64,000 nt of DNA. It comes from a bacterium. GTDB lineage: Bacteria > Calditrichota > Calditrichia > RBG-13-44-9 > J042. Shown here in pieces: positions 44,879-55,156 of the stretch. The stretch covers positions 1-64,000 of the forward strand of contig WFTQ01000103.1 in assembly GCA_015485355.1 (NCBI GenBank), in the 5' to 3' direction. A program made the translations under genes and the position numbers. Each line of letters opens with the position of its first letter. The stretch's first letter is position 1. Below the pieces are notes generated by a model. It did not search any database, was not told the origin of the DNA, and saw only the letters and a list, made by a program, of their open reading frames with translations.

Positions 44879-46480
44879 ATGCAATATCCCGAATTGATTC
44901 AAATTACCCAGGAATGGGAGATCGTTGGGGAGATGAAATCCGGCTTTCAGGAGATCTTGACCCTCCGGGCCCTGCAGTTTTTGGCCGGTCTGGAAAAAGA
45001 ATTTGGCGATCGTCGTCGCCGTCTGTTGCAGTTGCGTCGGCAACGGCAGGCGGAAATCAATGCCGGAAAATGGCCTGCTTTTTTGCCCGAAACGGCCCCT
45101 ATTCGGGAAGCGGATTGGAAAGTCGCTCCCATTCCACCGGACTTACAGGATCGACGGGTGGAGATTACGGGTCCGGTGGATCGCAAAATGATCATCAATG
45201 CGTTAAACTCCGGTGCCAATGTTTTTATGGCCGACTTTGAGGATTCCACTGCTCCGACCTGGAGGAATGTCGTTCAGGGTCAGATGAATCTGCGCGATGC
45301 GGTGCGAAGAACCATCGCATATACCAGCCCCGAAGGAAAGCACTATCGACTAAAGTCCACGGTGGCCACCTTGATGGTACGCCCCCGCGGATGGCACCTG
45401 GAAGAAAAGCATGTGCGTTTGAATGGAAAAGCGATCTCGGCGGCATTGTTCGATTTTGGATTGTTCTTTTTTCATAACGCCCATGCCCTTCTGGAGAGAG
45501 GAACGGGGCCCTATTTTTATCTGCCCAAACTGGAAAATCACCTGGAGGCCCGGCTGTGGAATGAGGTGTTTGATTACGCCCAGGATGCCCTGGGTATTCC
45601 TCGGGGAACCATTCGAGCCACGGTACTCATCGAGAACATACTGGCTGCCTTCGAAATGGATGAGATATTATACGAATTGAAAGATCATTCGGCGGGCCTG
45701 AATTGTGGTCGCTGGGATTATATTTTCAGTTTCATTAAAACATTTCGTGAGTTTCCGGAATGTGTGTTGCCTGATCGGGCCCAGGTGACCATGACCACCC
45801 ATTTTATGCGCTCGTATTCGCGTTTGTTGATACAGACCTGTCATCGTCGGGGAGCCCATGCCATGGGAGGGATGGCGGCGCAGATTCCCATCAAGAATGA
45901 TCCTCTGGCCAATGAGCAGGCGCTGGAGAAGGTACGGTTCGACAAAGAGCGAGAAGTGAACGACGGCCACGATGGCACCTGGGTGGCGCATCCCGGTTTG
46001 GTGCCTGTGGCCAAAGCCGTTTTTGATGAGAAGATGCCCACTCCCAATCAGATTCATCGATCCCTGGAGAATTTAACCGTTACTGAAAAAGACCTGTTGC
46101 AGGTTCCCCAGGGCGACATCACCGAAGATGGGTTGCGCACCAATATCAATGTGGCCATTCAGTACCTGGAGGCCTGGTTGCGGGGGGTGGGCTGTGTGCC
46201 CATTAACCACTTGATGGAAGATGCAGCCACGGCGGAGATTTCCCGGGCACAACTCTGGCAATGGATTCGAAACCGGGTCCCCTTGAACGATGGTCGGGTG
46301 GTCACGCGGGAACTCTATCAGAAGCTGGTACCTCAGGAATTGGAAAAAATTCGCCACCTGGTGGGCCAGGCGCGGTTCCGAAATGGAAAATTCGAGTTGG
46401 CCACCCAGTTGTTGAATGACCTGTCCACCTCGCAGGTCTTCGAGGATTTTCTGACTTTGGTAGCGTATAACCATCTTTAG
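44879..46480 (+). CDS. aceB: Malate synthase A
   Basis: A 533-residue malate synthase that condenses glyoxylate with acetyl-CoA to malate in the glyoxylate shunt. Characteristic segments are [20 protein letters not shown] (about 116-135), [66 protein letters not shown], and [13 protein letters not shown]. The catalytic Asp lies in the [20 protein letters not shown] region. ATG 44879 is chosen because GAGAGG lies 5 nt before it; a GTG 6 nt upstream is possible. It is the first gene of the aceBA unit, 51 bp before aceA. Confidence 0.96.
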   Translation: MQYPELIQITQEWEIVGEMKSGFQEILTLRALQFLAGLEKEFGDRRRRLLQLRRQRQAEINAGKWPAFLPETAPIREADWKVAPIPPDLQDRRVEITGPVDRKMIINALNSGANVFMADFEDSTAPTWRNVVQGQMNLRDAVRRTIAYTSPEGKHYRLKSTVATLMVRPRGWHLEEKHVRLNGKAISAALFDFGLFFFHNAHALLERGTGPYFYLPKLENHLEARLWNEVFDYAQDALGIPRGTIRATVLIENILAAFEMDEILYELKDHSAGLNCGRWDYIFSFIKTFREFPECVLPDRAQVTMTTHFMRSYSRLLIQTCHRRGAHAMGGMAAQIPIKNDPLANEQALEKVRFDKEREVNDGHDGTWVAHPGLVPVAKAVFDEKMPTPNQIHRSLENLTVTEKDLLQVPQGDITEDGLRTNINVAIQYLEAWLRGVGCVPINHLMEDAATAEISRAQLWQWIRNRVPLNDGRVVTRELYQKLVPQELEKIRHLVGQARFRNGKFELATQLLNDLSTSQVFEDFLTLVAYNHL

Positions 46481-46531
46481 CCATGGGTCCGGAAACCGGG
46501 CGTCCAGGGAACCAAAACGTAAGGAGCGGCC

Positions 46532-47881
46532 ATGTTGCCTAAAGAAGCGATTCATCAATTGGAACATGATTGGCGAAACAATCCCCGTTGGGAGGGGATC
46601 ATTCGCCCCTACACGGCGGAAGAGGTGGTGCGCTTGCGCGGAACGGTGAAAATTGAATATACCCTGGCGCGAATGGGGGCACAGCGGCTGTGGGATCTTT
46701 TCCGCACCGACCCGTATATCCGTGCGCTGGGGGCTCAAACGGGCAGCCAGGCCGTGCAAATGGTGCAGGCCGGCTTGAAGGCCATCTACGTCAGTGGTTG
46801 GCAGGTGGCCGCCGATATGAACGAAGCCTTGCACACCTATCCCGACCAGAGCCTCTATCCCGCCGATAGTGTCCCCAATCTGGTGCGTCGCATTAACAAT
46901 GCTCTGTTGCGTTGTGATCAAATTATGGTCGCCGAGGGCAAGGCTGCCGATATGCCGTATTGGATGGCCCCCATCGTGGCCGATGCCGAAGCCGGATTCG
47001 GCGGTGTATTGAACGCCTTCGAGCTGATGAAAGCGATGATCGAGGCCGGTGCCGCCGGGGTTCACTTCGAAGACCAATTGTCTTCGGCAAAAAAATGCGG
47101 CCACATGGGGGGCAAGGTTTTGGTCCCCACCCAGGAAGCCGTTCACAAGTTAGTGGCGGCGAGGCTGGCCGCAGATATCATGGATGTTCCAACCATCATC
47201 ATTGCGCGTACGGATGCCAACAGCGCCAAACTGATAACCAGTGATGTGGATGAACGCGATCGTCCCTTTTTAACCGGAGAACGCACCGCAGAGGGATTCT
47301 ACCGGGTACGACCCGGCCTGGAGGCGGCCATCGCCCGGGGCCTCCACTATGCTCCTTATGCCGATGTTCTCTGGTTTGAAACAGCCCGGCCGGACCTGGA
47401 AGAAGCCCGTCGGTTTGCCGGCGCCGTTCACGAAAAATTTCCCGGAAAAATCCTGGCCTATAACTGTTCGCCCTCATTTAACTGGAAGTTGCATCTGGAT
47501 GATGCCACCCTTGCGCGCTTTCAAGATGCGCTGGGTGACATGGGCTACAAATTCCAGTTCATCACGCTGGCCGGTTTCCATGCCCTGAATTATATCATGT
47601 TCGAACTGGCACGGCGTTATCGCGAAGAAGGCATGAGCGCCTATGCCCGCCTGCAGGAACAGGAGTTTCAGCTGGAGCAGGCCCACGGGTATCGGGCCGT
47701 CAAACACCAAAGTTTTGTTGGAGCGGGGTATTTCGATACCCTGACCCAGGTGATCACCCGGGGGAATACCTCGCTTACCGCGCTGGATGAATCCACGGAA
47801 GCGGAGCAGTTTCAGGCACCGGTTTCCGCCGACGGTGGAAACGGAAAATGGAACCGGAAAAAAGCCAAAACGCCCCGGTGA
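46532..47881 (+). CDS. aceA: Isocitrate lyase
   Basis: A 449-residue isocitrate lyase that splits isocitrate into glyoxylate and succinate. The catalytic motif KKCGHMGGK (C189) is intact, along with [24 protein letters not shown] and [22 protein letters not shown] near residue 310 is also a family hallmark. Together with aceB it allows growth on acetate or fatty acids, which fits the FadL/SGNH lipid-uptake operon elsewhere in the window. A hairpin (47989-48028) lies downstream. Confidence 0.97.
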   Translation: MLPKEAIHQLEHDWRNNPRWEGIIRPYTAEEVVRLRGTVKIEYTLARMGAQRLWDLFRTDPYIRALGAQTGSQAVQMVQAGLKAIYVSGWQVAADMNEALHTYPDQSLYPADSVPNLVRRINNALLRCDQIMVAEGKAADMPYWMAPIVADAEAGFGGVLNAFELMKAMIEAGAAGVHFEDQLSSAKKCGHMGGKVLVPTQEAVHKLVAARLAADIMDVPTIIIARTDANSAKLITSDVDERDRPFLTGERTAEGFYRVRPGLEAAIARGLHYAPYADVLWFETARPDLEEARRFAGAVHEKFPGKILAYNCSPSFNWKLHLDDATLARFQDALGDMGYKFQFITLAGFHALNYIMFELARRYREEGMSAYARLQEQEFQLEQAHGYRAVKHQSFVGAGYFDTLTQVITRGNTSLTALDESTEAEQFQAPVSADGGNGKWNRKKAKTPR

Positions 47882-48083
47882 AAGAACCAGAAGTCGGGCC
47901 GGAATAGGACGATATCCCCCGAGTCCCCGAAAAGCGGAACGGTTTGGAAAATTGAACATCCCTGTTCGGGGAAGGGCGGGCCCTGCCTGAACCGGGCAAG
48001 TGCTTCGCTGAGGGGCTTGCCCGGGTTCCGGGGTGTGGCGCGTTGCCCTCGTTTTTTCCGCCGGTGAAAGGATATCTCCACGC

Positions 48084-48112
48084 TTGTTCCCCCAATAAAA
48101 TTTGCTTATACT
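48084..48112 (+). promoter_or_regulatory. Promoter of the aminotransferase gene
   Basis: TTGTTC at 48084-48089, 17-bp spacer, TATACT at 48107-48112, giving a leader of about 105 nt. Confidence 0.6.
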
Positions 48113-48118
48113 ATTTTT

Positions 48119-48140
48119 GGGAATCGGCGGCTCGATTCCC
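48119..48140 (+). promoter_or_regulatory. 5' leader hairpin of the aminotransferase mRNA
   Basis: GGGAATCG at 48119-48126 pairs perfectly with CGATTCCC at 48133-48140 around a 6-nt loop. It begins at the expected transcription start, a position that can protect an mRNA 5' end. Confidence 0.5.
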
Positions 48141-48225
48141 GCAGGGTTTACCGAGCCGAAGAAAGGGGTTCTGGAAACGGTCACCCCCGCACATGGGAAC
48201 ATTCGGGATAACGGTTGGAGGTTTT

Positions 48226-49362
48226 ATGGGTCTAACATCTTTTCATCCTCCCCAGCGTATTTTGATGGGTCCGGGTCCCTCGGAAATTCACCCTCGGGTG
48301 TTGCGGGCCCTGAGTCGTCCCACTGTCGGCCACCTGGACCCGGAGTTTATCCGCATGATGGATGAGGTGAAGGAGCTGTTGAAACGAACCTTGCTTACCC
48401 GCAACGAGATGACCTTTGTGGTTTCCGGACCGGGTTCGGCCGGTATGGAAATGGCCCTGGTCAACACGGTGGAACCCGAAGATGCCGTGGTGGTCTGTGT
48501 GAATGGTGTATTTGGCGCCCGGATGAAAGCGATCGTGGAGCGTCTGGGGGCCCGGGTCGTCGTGGTCGAGGCTCCCTGGGGACGCGCCATCGATCCTCAT
48601 CGCCTGGAGGATGCCTTGAAGGCGCATCCCGAGGCCGGAGTGGTCGCTTTTGTGCATGCGGAAACGTCCACCGGTGCGTTGTCGGACGCGGCGGCGCTGG
48701 CGGCCGTGGCCCATCAGCACGATTGCCTGGTGATTGTCGATGCGGTGACTTCCCTGGGGGGCTGTCCCCTGAAAGTGGATGAATGGAAATTGGATGTGGT
48801 GTATTCCGGAAGTCAGAAATGTCTCTCGGCCCCGCCGGGATTGTCGCCCATAACCTTCAATGATCGCGCCCTGGAACGGCTGCGGCGCCGGAAGAGCCCG
48901 ATCCCCAGCTGGTTTATGGATGTGAATTTGATCATGCAGTACTGGGGGGGAGATCAGCGCCGGGCCTATCATCACACCGCGCCGATTCACAATTTGTACG
49001 GCTTGCACGAGGCGCTGGTCCTGTTGCAGGAGGAAGGGCTGGAGAATGCCTGGCGGCGCCATTGGGAAAATCATCGGCGTCTGAGGGAAGCCCTGCAGGC
49101 CATGGGGCTGCAATGGTGGGTTCCGGAAGCGGAACGTATCCCGCAATTGAATGCGGTGCGGATACCGGCGGGGATAGATGATGCCCGGGTACGCCGTCGG
49201 TTGCTGGATGAATATGATCTGGAGATTGGCGCCGGTCTGGGGCCCATGGCCGGAAAAATTTGGCGCATCGGCTTGATGGGGTATAGCAGCCGTCGGAAAA
49301 ATGTGCTTTATTGTTCCAGCGCCCTGGCGGCGGTCCTCCGGGAAGAGGGCTATTCACCCTAA
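48226..49362 (+). CDS. Alanine-glyoxylate aminotransferase-like class V PLP enzyme
   Basis: A 378-residue class V aminotransferase resembling alanine/serine-glyoxylate aminotransferases. The family start ILMGPGPSEIHPRVLRALSR is present. The PLP region has VVSGPGSAGMEMALVN, FVHAETSTGAL, IVDAVTSLGG, and the Schiff-base lysine in YSGSQKCLSAPPG (about K203). ATG 48226 follows TTGGAGG by about 5 nt; a longer frame upstream crosses the promoter. It would convert glyoxylate to glycine, linking the shunt upstream to glyA. It has its own promoter and is convergent with the DUF5916 gene. A serine-pyruvate or purine-pathway aminotransferase is an alternative. Confidence 0.9.
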   Translation: MGLTSFHPPQRILMGPGPSEIHPRVLRALSRPTVGHLDPEFIRMMDEVKELLKRTLLTRNEMTFVVSGPGSAGMEMALVNTVEPEDAVVVCVNGVFGARMKAIVERLGARVVVVEAPWGRAIDPHRLEDALKAHPEAGVVAFVHAETSTGALSDAAALAAVAHQHDCLVIVDAVTSLGGCPLKVDEWKLDVVYSGSQKCLSAPPGLSPITFNDRALERLRRRKSPIPSWFMDVNLIMQYWGGDQRRAYHHTAPIHNLYGLHEALVLLQEEGLENAWRRHWENHRRLREALQAMGLQWWVPEAERIPQLNAVRIPAGIDDARVRRRLLDEYDLEIGAGLGPMAGKIWRIGLMGYSSRRKNVLYCSSALAAVLREEGYSP

Positions 49363-49398
49363 CCCTTCTGTGATGGGCACGGTGGTTTGTTGCCGCCC

Positions 49399-51615
49399 CT
49401 AAAGCAGGCGGAAAGGTTGCTGAAAAGTGTAGGTAAATTTTAAAAGCACGGTGCGATTCTCCACCCACGGGGAATCGCCGCCGTCCACTTCCAAGTTTTC
49501 ATTGTACACCAGATACAGATCGTTTCCGTCTCGGGGATTGTAGCGGAAGCGGACGTTAATCCCCACTCGTTGGGTTGCCGAATTGTATTGGATAAAAGAA
49601 CTCATGGAAAAACGGGTATCCAGGTTGCCCCGGAGGCGCAATCGAAAGATATCGGCGTTAAAGGCTTGCTTGCGAGAGGGAAAACGGACCCGATTGATCT
49701 GGTATTCACCCCCCACTTCCAGGTGGGAAGAAATGGACCAGGAAGGTGCCAGCCCAAAAGTAACCCGCCAGCCGTCGTAAAAAGCGCCGGCGTCCATGCT
49801 GATCCGGGCCCGGAGCAGATACCCGAACGGGGAAATGAAGAACAGGCTCACTTTGGAAAATGGGTAGTTACCGGGAGCCACCCAGGCCTCCGGGGCGATT
49901 CGAAATGTATCGACAATGGACTCGTAGTTCATGGAAGCATAAATGCGCATGAATCCGCCGATTTTTGGGTTCAAGCGCCATTCGGGTCCCAGTTCTGCGG
50001 TTTCGATAGAGCCGTCGGAATTGCGAATAAAGGCGGATGCCCGAAGAGTGAGGGAGGTTTTGTATAACAGCGATTGGCGTCCCGGATACCATCCATATCC
50101 CAGATTGCCCATAAGAAAAAGAAAATCTTTCCGGCGCACAAAACCGATGCCCGGGTTGTAATCGGCGCCCGACCAACCCAGCCGGGCACGATAGAACAGT
50201 CCCCTGTCGGAACGTTTATCCCAGGCAATGCGCAGGCGTCCCCGGTTCAGATCCCAGCGGGAACGCGCTGTTTCGAAAGAATGGGCCCAGGTGACCGTTA
50301 AATAATCGTCTCCAAACACCCGAATGATGCCGTCTACACCATATACGGTGTTGAAACGGCCGTTGGTGCCCACACGGTTGGTGAAAATCGCTCCCAGATA
50401 AGAGTTCTCGTTAAACACCCGTCGTCGCAATCGGAGGACGCCAAAATTTTCGGAAGGTGTATCGGTGTAGGGAGCGGTTTGCATATTCAACAGGCCCAGG
50501 TCCCAGTTGCCGATCCGACCGATCAGGCGTACCCCTCCGTAAATGCGCAGGGGGGTTCCGTCCCGGGTCAACCCGATTCGGCGGCTGTAGAACACCCGCG
50601 ATTGTCCCCCGGTGGAAAAATCGAATATGCTGGCCCGCTCCTGAAAAAAGAGGCGCTTTTCCGGATAGAACAACAAGAACCGGGTGAGATTGACCTGCTC
50701 GTCGTCGGATTCCACCTGAGCAAAATCGGTGTTCAGGGTTACATCCAGGGTCAGATTGCTGGTGATGCTGTATTTCACGTCCAGCCCTAACTCCCGGGTG
50801 GGATCGGTGGAAAGCCGGGATGGGAATGGCCGACCGGCGCTAAAGGGTGTCTGTTCCACACCCCCCAGGATGTAGGGCGTGATGTAAAGCGGCTTGCGGG
50901 AAAAAACCCCTTCCAGGAGTACATCCCGGGCGATCGAGGGTTTATACAATCCCCAGCGCCATTTCGACGGGATGGCGGGAAAGGTCACCACTTCGTTTTT
51001 ACGGGCGATGGCACGCCAGGTGATGACGCCCATGACGACCCGTCCATGATCATCCTGAAAACGTAAGCTGGTAAAGGGTATGCGCACTTCGGCAAACCAG
51101 CCCCGATCGGTGCGGACCACCGCGGCGTCCCAAAAGGTATCCCAGCTCCGATTCAGGGGCGGTCCCCGGGTGCTTTCGCCATCGTTGTAAACGGCAAAGT
51201 CGCTCCGGGCCCCGGCGGGATTGATGACGAAACCAAGTGCATTTTCATTGTCGTTGAAGGTATCCAGAATGAGGGCAAAACGATCGTCGCTGAAGTTGAT
51301 GCCGTCGCGCGTAAGGGTGTTGGCCCGTACGCCCCCAGGTTCCGAGTCGTAAAACGCTCCGGCCGCATACAGGTAATGATCATCATAAGCCAGACGGATT
51401 TCGGTTATTTCTGTGGGAGGGGCCCCATACGTGGGCGAGGACATGACCAGCGGCAAAGGATCGATTTCCTGCCACACCGCTTCGTCCAGTATCCCGTCCA
51501 GCTTAATCGGTTGATCGATTCGGTGGAGCCGAAACAGGGTAGAATCCTGGGACAGGGCCTTGCCTGGATACCCCAACCATAACAGTCCTAAGAAGACCAA
51601 ACACCTGTAGCGCAT
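49399..51615 (-). CDS. CBM9-like plus DUF5916 outer-membrane protein
   Basis: A 738-residue exported protein: signal peptide (about 1-22, LVFLGLLWLGYPGKALS), an N-terminal carbohydrate-binding-module-9-like domain (about 35-220; KLDGILDEAVWQEIDPLPLV, then RLAYDDHYLYAAGAFYD), then a long beta-barrel-like DUF5916 region, with YPEKRLFFQERASIFDF and many alternating strands to the C-terminal FKFTYTFQQPFRLL-type end. Such proteins are common in FCB bacteria; their role is unknown and often called hydrolase without proof. I take ATG 51615 (MRYRCL), preceded by AAAGGCGG, rather than the ATG 12 nt upstream. Monocistronic. Confidence 0.85.
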   Translation of the reverse strand: MRYRCLVFLGLLWLGYPGKALSQDSTLFRLHRIDQPIKLDGILDEAVWQEIDPLPLVMSSPTYGAPPTEITEIRLAYDDHYLYAAGAFYDSEPGGVRANTLTRDGINFSDDRFALILDTFNDNENALGFVINPAGARSDFAVYNDGESTRGPPLNRSWDTFWDAAVVRTDRGWFAEVRIPFTSLRFQDDHGRVVMGVITWRAIARKNEVVTFPAIPSKWRWGLYKPSIARDVLLEGVFSRKPLYITPYILGGVEQTPFSAGRPFPSRLSTDPTRELGLDVKYSITSNLTLDVTLNTDFAQVESDDEQVNLTRFLLFYPEKRLFFQERASIFDFSTGGQSRVFYSRRIGLTRDGTPLRIYGGVRLIGRIGNWDLGLLNMQTAPYTDTPSENFGVLRLRRRVFNENSYLGAIFTNRVGTNGRFNTVYGVDGIIRVFGDDYLTVTWAHSFETARSRWDLNRGRLRIAWDKRSDRGLFYRARLGWSGADYNPGIGFVRRKDFLFLMGNLGYGWYPGRQSLLYKTSLTLRASAFIRNSDGSIETAELGPEWRLNPKIGGFMRIYASMNYESIVDTFRIAPEAWVAPGNYPFSKVSLFFISPFGYLLRARISMDAGAFYDGWRVTFGLAPSWSISSHLEVGGEYQINRVRFPSRKQAFNADIFRLRLRGNLDTRFSMSSFIQYNSATQRVGINVRFRYNPRDGNDLYLVYNENLEVDGGDSPWVENRTVLLKFTYTFQQPFRLL

Positions 51616-51627
51616 ACCGCCTTTCAT

Positions 51628-52031
51628 GGTTGTTTACATTCCTATCATCGGAACCCGTTTCCTCACCCCTGATTGTCGTTCGAGTAGACAGAGGATCGGC
51701 TGTTCAGCATACCGACATGGGGCCGTCGTTTATCTATCGAAAAAGAGGGTATTGGCGTTTTGAACCCCACTGATTTTGCTATAAACCCCGAAATTATGCG
51801 AAAATATTACGGCGGGCACAAGGAGAAAGTTTTGAAGAAAAGTAAAATTTGCTGAAACGGCGTTTCCGGGGAAAGGGTTGGTGGTCGGGCATCCGCCGGT
51901 CAGCAGGAATTCCGCACCGATGACCAGGGAAAGGTCTGTTAGCGGTTGGATCCGGGGACCGGAAAAGGCAAGGCGCCGAATCACGAAAATAAAACAGCGG
52001 GAATTTCCGGACAATTCCCGCTGCCTTTCTG
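51628..52031. other. Intergenic region, no recognised gene
   Basis: Between the DUF5916 gene and tRNA-Asp. No frame with protein character and no clear structured RNA. It should hold the promoter of the DUF5916 gene, which I cannot fix. Confidence 0.4.
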
Positions 52032-52105
<74 letters not shown>

Positions 52106-52161
52106 GTGGCGCTACCTTCAAAAACCGTTCTTCTTGTTGCTAAGTTCCTTAAGGCGGCAAA

Positions 52162-52190
52162 AATATATAGTTGAGGGGAAGCAAAATCAA
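52162..52190 (-). promoter_or_regulatory. Promoter of tRNA-Asp
   Basis: On the minus strand TTGATT (52190-52185), 17-bp spacer, TATATT (52167-52162). It lies between the NtrC gene stop and the tRNA, about 57 bp before the mature 5' end. Confidence 0.7.
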
Positions 52191-52224
52191 GCCATTTTTA
52201 AAAACCCGTGGACTCCTGGAAGAA

Positions 52225-53583
52225 TCAATTAATCCCATATTTTTTCAGTTTGGACATGAATGTGCTGCGATGGATCCCCAATTTTTCTGCGGTGCGTAGC
52301 TTGTTAAAATTATTTTCCCGTAAGGCTTTCAGAATGATCTGTTTCTCGTAGGCATCCACCAATTCGTTTAAGCTGCGGTTGGTATCGATTTCGATGATTT
52401 CGGGTTCCTGGGATTGCACCACATAGGGCGGAAAATCCCGGGTGGTTAAAATACCGGTTTTATTTAACACCACGGCGCGTTCCAGCAGGTTTTCCAGTTC
52501 CCGAATGTTGCCCGGCCAGTGGTACGACTGCAGGAATTTCATGGCTTCGTCGTCCACGGCCTGAATTTTTTTGTTGAATTCTCGGTTGAATTTTTCCAGG
52601 AAGTGACTCACCAGCAGGGGAATATCGTCACGACGCTCCCGAAGAGGCGGAACCTCTATGGGGATAACGTTCAAACGATAATACAAATCTTGACGAAATT
52701 CTCCCTTTTGCATGGCTTCTTCCAGGTTGCGATTGGTGGCCGCGATAATGCGGACATCCACTTTGATGGTTTCCGTACCCCCCACGCGTTCAAATTCCCC
52801 TTCCTGAATGACCCGCAACAGCTTGAGCTGCATGTTGGGCGAAATGTCTCCGATCTCGTCCAGAAAAATGGTTCCCCCGTGGGCCAGTTCGAAACGGCCC
52901 AGCTTGTCTTTTATGGCTCCCGTAAAAGCCCCTTTCACGTGTCCGAATAATTCGCTTTCCAGCAAATTTTCCGCCAGTACCGCACAATTCACCTTGACGA
53001 AAGGTTTTTTGGCCCGTTCCGAATTAAAATGAATGGCATGGGCGATCAATTCCTTGCCCGTGCCGCTTTCTCCGCGGATCAAGACCGTGGAGCTGGTCTG
53101 AGCCACATCTTTGACCAGCTCGAACAACGCCAGCATTTTTTTGTTTTTCCCGACAATATTGTCGAATTTATATTTTTTGGAAAGCTTTTCCCGTAAATAT
53201 TCGTTTTCCCGGATGAGAGATTTCAACTGGGCGATCGTTTCGACTTTGGCCACGATCTCGTCCAGCCGCAGAGGTTTAAGGATATAATCTTTGGCGCCCT
53301 TCTTCATCGCCTCGACGGCCGTTTCGATGGTACCATGAGCGGTGATCATGATGACGGCGATATCGGGATATTTTTTGCTGACAACATCGAGCAATTTCAT
53401 GCCATCCATTTCCGGCATCACCAGGTCGGAAATCATGATGTCCGGTTCGTGGTCTCGAATGATGCTTAGCGCTTCCAGGCCGTTCCGTGCGGTGTAGGTT
53501 TCGTAACCGTTCTTCTGGAACAGTTCTTCCATTAAATCCAGCGCATCGACTTCGTCGTCCACGATAAGAATTCGGGTTTTCAA
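52225..53583 (-). CDS. NtrC-family sigma-54 response regulator
   Basis: A 452-residue response regulator. The receiver domain (1-120) has D53 in MISDLVMPEMDG and K103 in YILKPLR. The AAA+ domain has Walker A GESGTGKE (171-178), GAFTGA (218-223), Walker B TIFLDEIGD, and WPGNIRELENLLERA. The C-terminal Fis-type helix-turn-helix reads ENNFNKLRTAEKLGIHRSTF. All catalytic and sigma-54-contact motifs are intact. It lies 30 bp downstream of the histidine kinase gene on the same strand, which should be its partner. Confidence 0.95.
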   Translation of the reverse strand: MKTRILIVDDEVDALDLMEELFQKNGYETYTARNGLEALSIIRDHEPDIMISDLVMPEMDGMKLLDVVSKKYPDIAVIMITAHGTIETAVEAMKKGAKDYILKPLRLDEIVAKVETIAQLKSLIRENEYLREKLSKKYKFDNIVGKNKKMLALFELVKDVAQTSSTVLIRGESGTGKELIAHAIHFNSERAKKPFVKVNCAVLAENLLESELFGHVKGAFTGAIKDKLGRFELAHGGTIFLDEIGDISPNMQLKLLRVIQEGEFERVGGTETIKVDVRIIAATNRNLEEAMQKGEFRQDLYYRLNVIPIEVPPLRERRDDIPLLVSHFLEKFNREFNKKIQAVDDEAMKFLQSYHWPGNIRELENLLERAVVLNKTGILTTRDFPPYVVQSQEPEIIEIDTNRSLNELVDAYEKQIILKALRENNFNKLRTAEKLGIHRSTFMSKLKKYGIN

Positions 53584-53613
53584 CGCTATCCCCTCCTGAA
53601 AATGGTTGTGGTT

Positions 53614-55143
53614 TTATTGCTTGGTTTTGCCTCTGGCTGTGGACGGACGCCGCCCGGTGCGGGACGACGCAGAGGTCTCCGTCACATCGTATACCGGAAA
53701 TTCAATCATCAGCAAGGGGCCCTGCGGAGCGTCTTCATCAATGCGAAGGGTACCCCCATAGTTGGAAAAGATCGTGTGTACGATGGCGGATTCCAGGCTG
53801 GAGCCCGATGTGGCCGATTGGGTTAACAGCCGAAAAGGTTCAAACGTTTTCGAAAGGTTGGGCTTACCATCCGGAAAGAATTCCACCCGCACCCGGGGCT
53901 TGGGAGAAAAGGCTTTCGAAACATGGGCGCTGATGGTTAGCCCCATGGGTCCCGTGGTTATGTTCTGAAATCCCTGAAACAGATAGTGAAAGGCATCCTC
54001 AAACTGGTACTTGTTGGCTTCGATGCGAATTTGCCTCACCGCGGGGGGAAAATCCATCTTGAACTGGATGTTGGGGTAGTTGCCCCGGCGTTGGCGGATA
54101 AAATTTTCCAGAAATTCGGTGATCGGGAAGATTTCGGGGATGGTGTCGTCCCAGTTGACGTTGAATTTTAACAGCTGAGTGACAATGTAGGAAATGCGGT
54201 CGATTTGCCGCTGAATGATCTCGAAGCTCTTCTGGAAGCGTTTGTCGGTGGCTTCCTTTTTCAACAGTTGAATGCGGCCGGAGAGGATATTGATGGGATT
54301 GCGGATCTCGTGGGCCAGGGCGTTGGCCAGGTTGGCGATGCTGGCCAGTTTCTCCTTGCGAAGCAGCTGGTTGAATAAATCGTTCTGAAAAGTGGTGTTC
54401 TCCAGGGTAATGATGAGTCCCGCCGTCTGGCTCCCGTTTTCGTGAAGAAAATCGGCGCTTAGATTGACGTCCAGCTTCTGGGTGTTGTCCACCCGCAGGG
54501 TAACCCGATATCCGCCCACCGGTTTCCCGATCATAAGCTGATGGTAGACGTGGTTCAGCACTTTGTATCCATCGAGGATGTAATTTTGTAGATTCTGATT
54601 GAAGAGTTCCTCGAAGGACATTTTCAGGAAATTTTCGGCGGTGCTGTTGCAATACTGGATCAAAAAGTCCAGGTTGACCACGAAAATGGCTTCGCTGCTG
54701 CTATTGAGCAAGTTTTCGTAAAACCGGCGGGTCTTTTGATTCTCTTCGATCAGTCGCTGATTTTCTTCGCGCAATTTGAGGTTCGTTGTGGCCTGGAGCA
54801 GCGAGGCGTTTAAGGCTTCCACCGGAAACGGCTTCAGCAAATAGGCATCGACACCATAGTTCAATGCGGTGATGGTATTGTCTAAGGTGGCATTTCCGGT
54901 AATGATGATGGTATAAGCGTGAGGAAACCGGTGTTTCAGGCGTTCGTAGACCTGGAGTCCGGAGCCGTCGGGCAGTACCATGTCCAGAATGGCGATGTCG
55001 ATTTTGTGTTGTTGAATGATCTCGCGGGCCTGGGCCAGGGTATGACCGGTGAACACAGCATAACCCAGTGACCGCAGGTGCTTTTCCAGGTCCAAACAAA
55101 TTTCTTTTTCATCATCAACAACCAATACTTTCCAGGGGGTCAT
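53614..55143 (-). CDS. Hybrid REC-PAS histidine kinase with degenerate ATP-binding domain
   Basis: A 509-residue soluble protein: an N-terminal receiver (about 1-120; D52-region ILDMVLPDGSG, lysine in YLLKPFP), a PAS domain (about 145-255), a HisKA helix with H278 in ALAHEIRNPINI, and a C-terminal HATPase-like domain (about 370-490). The ATP-binding motifs are damaged. The N-box region reads YLFQGFQN with Gln where the Mg-chelating Asn is expected, the DxGxG box is FFPDGKPN, and GTGLGL is SGSSLE. FEPF (F-box) and NYGG remain. The fold is retained but ATP hydrolysis is doubtful, so it may act as a phosphatase or allosteric partner of the NtrC regulator downstream. It starts 13 bp after the gltX stop. 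Confidence 0.88.
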   Translation of the reverse strand: MTPWKVLVVDDEKEICLDLEKHLRSLGYAVFTGHTLAQAREIIQQHKIDIAILDMVLPDGSGLQVYERLKHRFPHAYTIIITGNATLDNTITALNYGVDAYLLKPFPVEALNASLLQATTNLKLREENQRLIEENQKTRRFYENLLNSSSEAIFVVNLDFLIQYCNSTAENFLKMSFEELFNQNLQNYILDGYKVLNHVYHQLMIGKPVGGYRVTLRVDNTQKLDVNLSADFLHENGSQTAGLIITLENTTFQNDLFNQLLRKEKLASIANLANALAHEIRNPINILSGRIQLLKKEATDKRFQKSFEIIQRQIDRISYIVTQLLKFNVNWDDTIPEIFPITEFLENFIRQRRGNYPNIQFKMDFPPAVRQIRIEANKYQFEDAFHYLFQGFQNITTGPMGLTISAHVSKAFSPKPRVRVEFFPDGKPNLSKTFEPFRLLTQSATSGSSLESAIVHTIFSNYGGTLRIDEDAPQGPLLMIEFPVYDVTETSASSRTGRRPSTARGKTKQ

Positions 55144-55156
55144 GGGGATACCCGAT

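Larger units (their letters stand above)
47882..48225. other. Intergenic region with aceA hairpin and aminotransferase promoter
   Basis: GAACCGGGCAAG at 47989-48000 pairs with CTTGCCCGGGTTC at 48016-48028 with one bulged base, a likely processing or terminator hairpin for aceBA. The promoter and leader hairpin of the next gene are listed separately. No gene is seen. Confidence 0.5.
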
